Of a stretch of 37,875 nucleotides of DNA, positions 7,315-16,107 are shown one piece after another. Position numbers and translations under genes: made by a program. The notes beneath the pieces are model-generated. The model made no database searches. It saw only the letters and a list, made by a program, of their open reading frames with translations, and had not been told where the DNA came from. How positions within the stretch are numbered: the stretch's first letter is position 1; each line of letters begins with the position of its first letter. This DNA is from an uncultured Chitinophaga sp. (GTDB lineage: Bacteria > Bacteroidota > Bacteroidia > Chitinophagales > Chitinophagaceae). Location: the NCBI RefSeq assembly GCF_902168175.1, contig NZ_CABHOU010000030.1, forward strand, positions 1 through 37,875. The letters are read 5' to 3'.

Positions 7315-9516
7315 CTATTTATCCTGGAACACCCGCCTGAGGTAAGCGGTATTGGCTCCGTAGTTATATTTCGTATCCGAGGGCTTCTTTGCGTCCCTGC
7401 TGCGTTCAATAACCAGCCATCCGCTCCAGCCCATATCGTCCAGTGTTTTCTTTACTTTATACAGATCAATTTGCGGATCGTTTTGCAACCACAGGCTGTC
7501 TTTATTGGTAGCATGGATCATACAAATACGATCACGGCCGAGTATTTTCAGTTCGCTGATCAGGTCGCGGCCTTCTTTTAACGGGTTAGAAAAATTGAAA
7601 TAGATTTTGATGGCGGGGGAACCGATCTCTTTTAACAACCTTACTTCCTCAGTGGCCGATAAAGCCGTTTCAACACCGATCACCACGCCTGCCTGCTCCG
7701 CCATTTTCCCGGCAATACGTAACCGCTCCACTACAGCACTGCGTACGGTGGGTTCTTTACGCAAATCACATTGAACGCCCAGTGGCAAAAAGGCTGTTTT
7801 TACATTCATCAGCTTCATCGTCCGGATACAGTCTTCGATAGAACGTTTGTATTCCGCGCGACCGCAAAACGATTGTGCATAATAACCGGTCATGGCCAGC
7901 GAAAAAATCTCCACTCCATTTTCAGCCGCCAGTTGTAAGAATTGCTGGCGGGCAGAGTCGGTCAGCAATTGATTGTCGAACGTGGGTCTGTTGCCGAGTC
8001 CTCCCATATCTACCTCTACCCCGTCGGCGCCCAGCTGGGCGGTTAGGGTGATAGCACCCGGCTTCTGCCGCTTAAGCAGCATCAGGTCTACAAGTCCGAT
8101 TTTATAACGTTGGTTTTGTTTAGTATGCTGAATGGCCGTTTTAAAAACCGTTTCCAACTGATCAAATCCTTTTACAGCGTGGGCTGGCAACTTTTCGCCT
8201 TTGGCACCGAATACATATAACGCGGTATCCGGCTCAATGGTGATGGCACTTTCATCGGCCAGCCCATCTGGTTTAATAATTGCGCGGGTATTTAAGCCGA
8301 GGTGTTTAGCGAAGAAAGTGTATACCGCCGTTCTTTTATTGATCCCGAAATCATGTTTTTCTGCGGCCAGGTGTACATTCTCCACCTTCGCCTCACTTTT
8401 GTACCAGCCGTACATTTTGCGGAGATAGGGAAAATCGTGTTCGGGCATTTTGTCCGTCCAGTCGCCGCCGTCGCTTACCACCAATTGCGGGCGGGGAGCC
8501 GCCATGGCTGCAATTTCTACGTTATCTGTGCCTCCACCGCATTGGTGTATGGGCATGCCGCTTTCGCAGGGGCATCCTCCGTAGAAGTAAGACGACAGGG
8601 ACACAACGGGCGCGGACACCTTTATACGATTATCCAGCGCTGTTAGTAATACTGTATGGCTACCTGCGCCAGAACCGCCTGTGATGGCCACACGCGTTGT
8701 ATCAGCATCCTTTTGCGACAACAGGTAATCGAGTATACGGATGCTGCCTAATACCTGTATCGTCATGGCCAGACTGCGCCTATGATCTTCCGACTTGAAC
8801 TGCAACAGCGATTCGCCCCAGGCAAACAGGTCGTAGCTAAATGCCATAGCGCCCATTTTTGCCATAGCAGCGCAACGGTATTGGCAGTCGGCCCGGTAGC
8901 GTTGCCGCTCCCAATGTCCGTCGGGGTTTAGTATTACAGGGATTTTTCCGCTGTACTTCGCTGGTTTATACAATGATCCGTTGATCCAAACGCCCGGTAG
9001 TATTTCAATCGCGATGTTTTCTACGGTGTAGCCATTTAACTTTCTTTTGGGGGTGATGATGGGCCTGGAGACTGGGGCGGCAGGCAGCGTAGATAACTGT
9101 AATGCCTCCATTAAACAGGGCTTCAACAATTCCTTCCGGCTTTCCCATTCACTTACGTTGCTGTATTGGGCGGCAATCCGGTCTAATTCGGCCCAACCTT
9201 CCGCCACAGGCCAGCGATAATATTCATAGTTGCTCAACTTATATTTCCCCGGACCATCTGCTTTGACTTTCATTTCCAGCGGCTGCAAAATATTGTTGAG
9301 CGTAACTTCTGCATCAGGGCGATATTTCCAGTCGGCATATGTTACCCATTTGCCGGCCACTACGCTATCCACGTATCTCACTTTAATGTTGTATTTCTTC
9401 TCCACTTCGCTTAATACCTGCTTCAAAGGTTTGCGATAAGTGTCGTCTGAGTTCTGCGAAAAGACCCAGGCTGGCAACAGCAGTAAACACATTATATACA
9501 GGATACGCTTCAACAT
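7315..9516 (-). CDS. Exported fusion: STN-like domain + CE19-like esterase + xylose-isomerase-like TIM barrel
   Basis: The 733-residue protein begins with a signal peptide (1-21, ending VFSQ). Residues 26-95 resemble the STN/DUF4974-type domain found before TonB receptors and FecR proteins ('L-x-x-V-L-x-x-V-E-K-K-Y-N-I-K-V', then 'T-L-N-N-I-L'). Residues 160-407 are an alpha/beta-hydrolase with nucleophile elbow GGSGAG (280-285, Ser282), 'G-G-C-P-C-E-S-G' (313-320), 'A-A-P-R-P-Q-L' (339-345) and His388 in KHDFG. This matches the 'acetylxylan esterase' group that includes the RG-II pectin methylesterase BT1017 (CE19). Residues 470-733 form a sugar-isomerase/AP-endonuclease-2-type TIM barrel with likely metal ligands E616, H668 and E704, and Asn641 where Asp is common. 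Its start follows the GH78-sialidase stop by 19 nt. The esterase probably de-esterifies methylated galacturonate. The role of a periplasmic isomerase-like domain is unknown. Confidence 0.85.
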   Translation of the reverse strand: MLKRILYIMCLLLLPAWVFSQNSDDTYRKPLKQVLSEVEKKYNIKVRYVDSVVAGKWVTYADWKYRPDAEVTLNNILQPLEMKVKADGPGKYKLSNYEYYRWPVAEGWAELDRIAAQYSNVSEWESRKELLKPCLMEALQLSTLPAAPVSRPIITPKRKLNGYTVENIAIEILPGVWINGSLYKPAKYSGKIPVILNPDGHWERQRYRADCQYRCAAMAKMGAMAFSYDLFAWGESLLQFKSEDHRRSLAMTIQVLGSIRILDYLLSQKDADTTRVAITGGSGAGSHTVLLTALDNRIKVSAPVVSLSSYFYGGCPCESGMPIHQCGGGTDNVEIAAMAAPRPQLVVSDGGDWTDKMPEHDFPYLRKMYGWYKSEAKVENVHLAAEKHDFGINKRTAVYTFFAKHLGLNTRAIIKPDGLADESAITIEPDTALYVFGAKGEKLPAHAVKGFDQLETVFKTAIQHTKQNQRYKIGLVDLMLLKRQKPGAITLTAQLGADGVEVDMGGLGNRPTFDNQLLTDSARQQFLQLAAENGVEIFSLAMTGYYAQSFCGRAEYKRSIEDCIRTMKLMNVKTAFLPLGVQCDLRKEPTVRSAVVERLRIAGKMAEQAGVVIGVETALSATEEVRLLKEIGSPAIKIYFNFSNPLKEGRDLISELKILGRDRICMIHATNKDSLWLQNDPQIDLYKVKKTLDDMGWSGWLVIERSRDAKKPSDTKYNYGANTAYLRRVFQDK

Positions 9517-9535
9517 AAATAATTTATTAAAACAT

Positions 9536-12500
9536 TTATTCTTCGGATGCGCCGGTTAATACAGTTTGTGCGCCGGGCCATTGTTCAGCAATAATAGGTT
9601 TCAGCTCCAATTTGGCAGGATCGATTACTACGTGTTTGATCCGTTCACGCCGCCATGTATACACCACGTGTACCAGGCCATCGCTGGTTTGTATCACCGA
9701 AGGATAAGAATACTGGCTAACGGGCGAATCTTCCAGCACCAGTGCGGCCGACCAGTTTTTACCATCTTTCGATACTGCAACGTTTAACGGCGTTCTGGCT
9801 CCTTTGCCGTTACGGAGTTCAGGCGATGGTTTAACATGGTTATAGACTAGTAACTGCCTGCCATCCTTTAAAGTTACGGCATCCGTTCCCGAATTATTAT
9901 TAGGAAGAGAAGAGGCTGTTACAGGGCTCCAGGTTTTACCCTGATCGCTGCTCCAGCTTTCGTTGATTGTTCTGTTTTTACTGCGGCACAACACCTGCCA
10001 TCTGCCGTCGGCGTGCGTAAGCAGCGAGGGCTGAATAGCGGTAACGGTTTTACCGTCGTTAATGGGCTGCGATTTAGTCCAGGTACGGCCGAAGTCTGAA
10101 GTCATTTCAAAATGTACTTTCCAGCCATCTTTTTCTGTACTGGATGGGCAAATCAACTGCCCGTTCAGTAACAGCGGCTTATTTTTAATAGGCCCAAGAA
10201 AGCCTGCCGGCAAAGCTTCCCGTCTGCTCCAGGTTTTGCCATTGTCAGCAGAACGTATCATCCAGCCCGTCCAGCCAGCTACATTGGGGCCAATCTTATA
10301 AAATAAAAGCAATTCTTTGTTGGGCGTATAAAACAGTACAGGATTGTAACATGCGTACCTGGTGCTGTCGTTCAATACGCCATCTGCCACCATCGCCGGC
10401 TCCGACCAAATACCATTTCGCAGTTTACTGGTCCAGATACAAACATCTTTATTACCCTCTTTTGTTCCCCCAAACCACGATGCGATCAGGCCCTCCGATG
10501 TTTCGGCTATTGTAGCGGCATGGCTTTCCGGAAAAGCAGGCCGTTCAGAGATAAATTCATCTTTCAGGATACCATTCCTGAAACCAAAGGACGATCGTAA
10601 GTTGTAATGGCCAGATCCCAGTTCCAGTACCGCGTATCTCCCCTCCATTTTTAAAAACCTTATACCTTCACCTATGGATTTACCGCCCTCCGTAATACCC
10701 GTACTATCATTGGCTGGAATGTACACCAGTGCTGTTGTATTAGTGGGGATAGTGATACTCCAGTCAAACCGGGCAATCGACTTCTTCCATTCGCTCTTTA
10801 TTTCACCGTAAACCGATGTATAAGATGCCTTTACAAAATCCAGTCCGTCAATATTCCCGGGTTTCATCACTATCCTTTTAAATGCCACTTCGTTACCATC
10901 TGACTTTATTCCAGCCAGATCTTCGTACAGCCAGATCAGCAGATCGCCGAGTAACATCACGTGGTTCTGCGAGTTCATTTCCGGGCGGGCGGTATTGCCG
11001 TTCCACAGTTCCCAGATAGTGGTGGCGCCCTGCACCGCCATGTACCCCCAGGAGGGATATGTTGTATTCGAAGCAAGCGTAAATGCAATATCGGAATGCT
11101 GGAAAATACTTAAACCGCGCAATAACCATTGTGTTCCGATAACGCCCGTACTGATGTGCATTTTATCCGTTATCCTGATGCGGGTATAGAGATTATTGAA
11201 GACTGCTTCCTTCAAACTATCGGGAGTCATTCCAAAATAAAGCGGCAGCATGTTCGCTGTAACGGTGTTATTATCGTACCATTTCTTTTGTGCATTATAG
11301 AACTTGTTATGAAATGCCTGGTTCACCATACGTTTCAACTCACGATAATCCGCGATATCTGCATTGTTACCCGAAATTGCTGCGAACTTCTCCATCAGAC
11401 CAAGCAGGTTATAATAAGTAGCACTGGCAATCAGTGCACCGTTCGTCGTTCTCGTACTGTCCGACGAACGGATCATCTTCAGGTCTTCCGGTGGCACACA
11501 CCAGTCGCCGTACTTATCTTTCGTCATAATACCATTTTTGAGGTATTTGTCCTTCATGTAATACATCCATTTTTTCATGGAAGGATAATGAGAAGTGATC
11601 GAGCGTTCATCGCCGTACTGGCGATACAACATATCAGCCACCATCAGGTAAGTGCCAGGCCAGGTAACGTTATCAGAATAATAATTCCAGAAAGCGGGTG
11701 CTACATCGGGGATGGCGCCTTCGGGCGTTTGCGAATCCTCTATATCATTCAGCCATTTGGCATATAAGGCTGCATTATTGAACAGGAAAGCCTCTCCTGC
11801 TGCTCCCGTAGCCCTGTCGCCCAGCCAGGGCTGCCTTTCATTCCGTTGCGGACAATCAACCGGCATGCCTTTGTAATTAGACGCAATGCCCCACCAGGCA
11901 TTTCGATGAATGATGTTGATCGTTGAATCGGAACACTGGAAAGAACCGGTGTTCTGCAAATCATCGTACACCATTTGTCCTTCAAAATCGTTCACCGTTG
12001 GCGTGCCGGGATAACCGGTTATTTCAGCGAAACGAAATCCGTGGTACACGAAAGCCGGCTGCCAGCTTTCAATACCACCACCTTTCAGTGTGTAGATGTC
12101 GGTAACTTTTGCATCGCGGAGATTGGCGACATACAGCGAACCGTCGGACCCGAGGCTTTCTGCAAAGCGAAGTTTCACCTGTTCGCCGCGTTTTCCTTTG
12201 ACTGTCATTCTCAGCCAGCCGGAGAAGTTCTGGCCCATGTCCAGGATGTGGCGCCCGTCTGCCAGTTTCTTTATGGTAAGCGGACGAATGGTTTTCATCA
12301 CTTTCATCGGCGCGATCATGTGGGCAGACAGTCGTCCGGGCGGTGCCTCTACCTTTTCGGGTTGCAGCCAGTTGCGATCGTCGAAGCCAGGCAACTGCCA
12401 GCCGGCCCATTCTTTGGTGGCATCGTATTCTTCGCCGTCGTATTCATTGTTAGTTCGTATAGGGCCATCTATATTTAACTTCCAAGTTTCATCGCTTGCC

Positions 12501-13321
12501 ACAATGCTTTTCTCTCCATTGGCATATTCAATTTCAAGCTGGAATATCATTTTAGGAAAGCCGAACGTGTTATGCTTTTGTGTTTTGTAATTCTGCCGCA
12601 TCGTAAAAAAACGGCCATTGCCTAATATCGTTGTCACCATATTACTTCCGGCCTTCAGTTCCTTCGTTACATCGTAGGTATTATAAAGCACGGTTTTGCG
12701 ATAATCTGTAGGCGCAGGAACAAGGCTGTATCCACTTATATGTTTGCCGTTCAGGTAAAGCTGATGTAAACCCAGTCCCGCCATATACACGGTAGCGCGT
12801 TTAACGGCCGCCGCACAGGAAAACTGTTTCCTGAAATACCTCGCCGACAATCTCGACCACTGGGTAATACTATCGAATGCGGAAGCCTTATCATAGCCGA
12901 TCCAGGAAGCTTTCCAGTCGGATGCCTGTAACAGCCCCATCGTCCAGCAAGCGTTTCCGCTCCATCCCGAAACACCCTTGTTCGTCCATACTTTTACCTT
13001 CCAGAAACATGCGTTACGGCTGGCAAGTACCTTTCCTGCATATGTGATATTCAGCGAACGCGCACCTTCTACCCTGCCCGAATTCCACAAATCACCTTCG
13101 TTCCTTGCCAACTTTTCAGGAGTAGACGCAACCATCACCTGGTAGGCTGTTTGATGTACGTTCCGTTGAGAAGAGGACAGCTGCCAGCTAAGCCGGGGAG
13201 TTAGTACATCTATTCCACGCGGCTCCTGCAGCATTTCGCAGCGCTGTTCCTTTACAGTTACCTGGGCTTGCATTTGAAATGCACCGCACAGCAATAAGGT
13301 GAATATAATTAGTTGTTTCAT
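9536..13321 (-). CDS. Bifunctional fusion: GH78 alpha-L-rhamnosidase + BNR/sialidase-like beta-propeller
   Basis: Of 1261 residues, 1-20 are a signal peptide (ending MQAQ). Residues 22-905 are a complete GH78 enzyme: N-terminal beta domains, then an (alpha/alpha)6 barrel with the acid motif D-C-P-Q-R-N-E (489-495, general acid E495), W499 and GD (501-502). The base-side motif is T-T-I-W-E-L-W-N-G (E771), and a beta-sandwich ends near 905. Residues 915-1240 are a separate BNR/sialidase-like propeller with four Asp-box-like repeats at about 1024-1031, 1075-1081, 1124-1131 and 1184-1190, plus 'W-F-G-G-T-K-E-G' (949-956). Sialidase folds cleave nonulosonic acids. RG-II chain C is alpha-L-Rha linked to Kdo, so one polypeptide could remove both sugars, though this is inference. 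The start overlaps the GH2 stop by 4 nt (ATGA). No frameshift is seen at the junction. Confidence 0.87.
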   Translation of the reverse strand: MKQLIIFTLLLCGAFQMQAQVTVKEQRCEMLQEPRGIDVLTPRLSWQLSSSQRNVHQTAYQVMVASTPEKLARNEGDLWNSGRVEGARSLNITYAGKVLASRNACFWKVKVWTNKGVSGWSGNACWTMGLLQASDWKASWIGYDKASAFDSITQWSRLSARYFRKQFSCAAAVKRATVYMAGLGLHQLYLNGKHISGYSLVPAPTDYRKTVLYNTYDVTKELKAGSNMVTTILGNGRFFTMRQNYKTQKHNTFGFPKMIFQLEIEYANGEKSIVASDETWKLNIDGPIRTNNEYDGEEYDATKEWAGWQLPGFDDRNWLQPEKVEAPPGRLSAHMIAPMKVMKTIRPLTIKKLADGRHILDMGQNFSGWLRMTVKGKRGEQVKLRFAESLGSDGSLYVANLRDAKVTDIYTLKGGGIESWQPAFVYHGFRFAEITGYPGTPTVNDFEGQMVYDDLQNTGSFQCSDSTINIIHRNAWWGIASNYKGMPVDCPQRNERQPWLGDRATGAAGEAFLFNNAALYAKWLNDIEDSQTPEGAIPDVAPAFWNYYSDNVTWPGTYLMVADMLYRQYGDERSITSHYPSMKKWMYYMKDKYLKNGIMTKDKYGDWCVPPEDLKMIRSSDSTRTTNGALIASATYYNLLGLMEKFAAISGNNADIADYRELKRMVNQAFHNKFYNAQKKWYDNNTVTANMLPLYFGMTPDSLKEAVFNNLYTRIRITDKMHISTGVIGTQWLLRGLSIFQHSDIAFTLASNTTYPSWGYMAVQGATTIWELWNGNTARPEMNSQNHVMLLGDLLIWLYEDLAGIKSDGNEVAFKRIVMKPGNIDGLDFVKASYTSVYGEIKSEWKKSIARFDWSITIPTNTTALVYIPANDSTGITEGGKSIGEGIRFLKMEGRYAVLELGSGHYNLRSSFGFRNGILKDEFISERPAFPESHAATIAETSEGLIASWFGGTKEGNKDVCIWTSKLRNGIWSEPAMVADGVLNDSTRYACYNPVLFYTPNKELLLFYKIGPNVAGWTGWMIRSADNGKTWSRREALPAGFLGPIKNKPLLLNGQLICPSSTEKDGWKVHFEMTSDFGRTWTKSQPINDGKTVTAIQPSLLTHADGRWQVLCRSKNRTINESWSSDQGKTWSPVTASSLPNNNSGTDAVTLKDGRQLLVYNHVKPSPELRNGKGARTPLNVAVSKDGKNWSAALVLEDSPVSQYSYPSVIQTSDGLVHVVYTWRRERIKHVVIDPAKLELKPIIAEQWPGAQTVLTGASEE

Positions 13322-16107
13322 TTCGCGGAAAAATCAAAATATAAAACCATACTTAAGGCCCTTGCCGGGTCCTTTTCATAATCGTAAAAAATATTCTTCG
13401 CCCCCATAGGCCCGGTTGTTTCGTTCCTTTGTGTTTTAGTCCCTATGCTGCTAATACCCTGCATGAAGGAAATATCGCCGGCCGGAAATAGCGGCTCGTA
13501 ATTATGCCACTGGTCAGTTTTCCAGGCGGGCGTAAAAAGCCGAAGGAACAGGTTTTCGGTTTCGCTGACCATCCTGAAACTGTTATGAGTTAAAACAAAC
13601 TGTGCCCAGTAAACATGCCCGTGGTATCCTTTAAACTCGGGATACTTCCAGGGGAACTCGCCAGTTTCCGTATTATTGTACTCTTTCGTCCAGACGCCCA
13701 ATTGCACGCCTTTTGTGCGGTTTTTCCATACACGGTAAGGCCCATCTCCCATATAAGTAACCGAGCGTATTTGCTGTTCGGGTAAACTGAAGTTAGCGCC
13801 GATAAAACTGGTAAAGTAAGTGCCGGGGAAATAATGTAACTCCATCTTTATCCAGCCCGACGGATAGATTGTCCAGCGGATGGTGTTGTACCCTTCTTTT
13901 TTGTCGTAGGCCGATGCAATCACCAGCTCTTTTCCTTCAAACCGATGTGTAATATTCCGGAAGTTAGTCACGCCCTCCTGTATGGAAGGGCCGTTGGAGA
14001 AAGGTATGCTGCCACAACTGTTGCTAACCGTTGCGAGAAAGCCATTCTTCTTATTAAAAGATAAACTGACCTCACCTACTGTTACCAGTAACATTGTATC
14101 AGCCTGACTAATGCTAATCTTTTTATCACCCGACTTCTGTACCAGCTTTGATGCAATTCTGTTAGGCCGGCTGATGGCATAAGTACGGGTAAACAGTTCG
14201 CGATCTTCCGCATCCCTGGCGGCTAAAGTAAGCAAATCATAGTTATACCAGTTCCCGGGCAAATCCAATTTCAATATACCTTTTGCTGATGGCGCCACAG
14301 CAGGTGCGGCCGCTACTCCGGAAGTATCTTTTACATCACCACCATTAAGCGCACGAAGTGTCCACGCGAATTTGCATTGCTTCAGATCAGAGAAGTGATA
14401 ACGGTTTTCAAGTACCAGTTGGCCGTCGAACGATTCAGTTATCTCCCTTCTTTCCACATACACGGGACTCCATATTTCTTTGATCGCGAAATAGCTGCCT
14501 TCTTTTTCATGATGAGGACCTACAATTCCGTCTGCACCCCTGTGCTTGTCGGTGTCCAGCGAATCGTTCTTATCCTTTCGCACCACGCCCTGATCAGCAA
14601 AATCCCAAAGAAAGCCGCCAGCGCTCAGCGGATCGTGCCACATCGTTTCCCAATAATCCTCCAGGCCCGCACCATGACCGCCATCGAACTGGCCGTGCAG
14701 GAATTCGGTGGGCATTACGATTTCAGTTCCGTTATTATAATTCCCGATGCCATAGTTATACTCGCGGTAATGCTGCGTTTCAATGCCCTTAAACAATTCC
14801 CACGGATGCACCACCGGCCGTTGCTGCGGATCGAACACGGTAAACAGGCTGTCCAATGCCCGGTTATGCCCTCCTTCGTTACCATTCGCCCAAAAAACGA
14901 TAGAGGGATGGTTTTTATCGTGCATCATCATTTCCTTTAACAGTTGCGTACCCGTGGGTAGGTCGTAGTGACCGTGCCAGCCAGCCAGTTCGTCCATTAC
15001 AAAAAGCCCAAGCGAATCGCAGGCATCCAGGAAATGATCGTCGGGCGGGTAATGACTCATGCGCACGGCGTTCATATTCATATCCTTCATCAGCAGTACA
15101 TCTTCTATACTATTGCGCCGGCTAAGCGTACGGCCTGTTTCAGGGCGGAATGAATGCCGGTTTACGCCTTTCATCTTCACCTTTACACCATTTACATATA
15201 TACCGTCCCGTTGTTTCACTTCTACTGTTCTAAAACCGAACGGCTGCGAAACAGTATGTAATGCCTTTCCCTTTCTAAAAAGGGTAAACACAGCTTTGTA
15301 CAGGTAAGGCGTTTCGGGATTCCAGGGTATCGGCGAAGAAAAATTCTGCCTGACAGTAAAGTCCTTTCCTCCACGGGTCAGCATACTTCCATACAACTTA
15401 CCATCAGCACTATAAATAGTTGTTATTACGCTATCAGCCTCCCTGGCGGTATGTAAAACGGCGGTAAACCGACCGTTCGCCTTTGCATCAATCCCGATAT
15501 CATTAATATGATCAAGGGGAAGAATTTCCAGCCACACCGGCCGGAAGATTCCACCGAATATCCAAAAATCCCCACGCCGCTCGGCATCGTTCACCGATTC
15601 GTTGGAAGAATGTTTGGCCACGGCAACTTCCAGTATATTTTCCTTTCCATATCGGATCAGGCGTGTTATATCGTAACGGAAAGCGTAAAACGCACCATGA
15701 TGCACGGCCCCGGCCAGCTTGCCATTTATCTTCACCTCCGCATCCGTCATCACTCCTTCGAATACGATATTGATCGATTTTCCCTTCCAGGACGCCGGAG
15801 CCGTGAAAGTACGGCGATACAGCCCTTTCTCTTTTCCCCTCACACTATCTTTGGCAAAACCATAATCATATTTCCCGAACCCTTGTACCTCCCAGCATGA
15901 AGGCACTTTGATATTCGTCCATTTACCGGCACGCATGCCTGCGGTGCAATAGAACTCCCAATCCACGGCATCGTCGCTACCGGTGCCGCTCAAATAATGT
16001 TTTTCTGTTTGCTGGCAAACGGCGAAAAACGGTGTAAGCAAAAACAAGGCAACCAGGAAAATCTGAATTGCTCCGGAAATGACACCTATATGCAATCGCT
16101 GCCTCAT
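13318..16107 (-). CDS. GH2-family glycosidase, beta-galactosidase (LacZ) architecture
   Basis: This 929-residue exported protein has a hydrophobic signal around 10-32 and then the GH2 domain order: jelly-roll (about 45-195), Ig-like (200-292), TIM barrel (293-570), a second Ig-like domain (about 575-660) and a C-terminal beta-galactosidase 'small chain' domain (about 665-925). The acid/base motif is W-A-N-G-N-E-G-G (E411). The likely nucleophile is E468 in M-P-T-E-F, and 'G-G-F-L-W-D-F-A-D-Q-G' follows at 497-507. LacZ-type GH2 enzymes with the small-chain domain are mostly beta-D-galactosidases, and some GH2 enzymes release alpha-L-arabinopyranose. RG-II chain B contains both sugars, so either would fit. 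The gene overlaps both neighbours by 4 nt (ATGA), which indicates translational coupling. The sugar specificity is inferred only. Confidence 0.9.
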   Translation of the reverse strand: MRQRLHIGVISGAIQIFLVALFLLTPFFAVCQQTEKHYLSGTGSDDAVDWEFYCTAGMRAGKWTNIKVPSCWEVQGFGKYDYGFAKDSVRGKEKGLYRRTFTAPASWKGKSINIVFEGVMTDAEVKINGKLAGAVHHGAFYAFRYDITRLIRYGKENILEVAVAKHSSNESVNDAERRGDFWIFGGIFRPVWLEILPLDHINDIGIDAKANGRFTAVLHTAREADSVITTIYSADGKLYGSMLTRGGKDFTVRQNFSSPIPWNPETPYLYKAVFTLFRKGKALHTVSQPFGFRTVEVKQRDGIYVNGVKVKMKGVNRHSFRPETGRTLSRRNSIEDVLLMKDMNMNAVRMSHYPPDDHFLDACDSLGLFVMDELAGWHGHYDLPTGTQLLKEMMMHDKNHPSIVFWANGNEGGHNRALDSLFTVFDPQQRPVVHPWELFKGIETQHYREYNYGIGNYNNGTEIVMPTEFLHGQFDGGHGAGLEDYWETMWHDPLSAGGFLWDFADQGVVRKDKNDSLDTDKHRGADGIVGPHHEKEGSYFAIKEIWSPVYVERREITESFDGQLVLENRYHFSDLKQCKFAWTLRALNGGDVKDTSGVAAAPAVAPSAKGILKLDLPGNWYNYDLLTLAARDAEDRELFTRTYAISRPNRIASKLVQKSGDKKISISQADTMLLVTVGEVSLSFNKKNGFLATVSNSCGSIPFSNGPSIQEGVTNFRNITHRFEGKELVIASAYDKKEGYNTIRWTIYPSGWIKMELHYFPGTYFTSFIGANFSLPEQQIRSVTYMGDGPYRVWKNRTKGVQLGVWTKEYNNTETGEFPWKYPEFKGYHGHVYWAQFVLTHNSFRMVSETENLFLRLFTPAWKTDQWHNYEPLFPAGDISFMQGISSIGTKTQRNETTGPMGAKNIFYDYEKDPARALSMVLYFDFSAK

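Noticed and set aside
11129..11767. Plus-strand open frame of 212 codons
   Set aside because: It lies wholly inside the GH78 half of the fusion gene, has no domain-like composition and no start context; it is a shadow frame.
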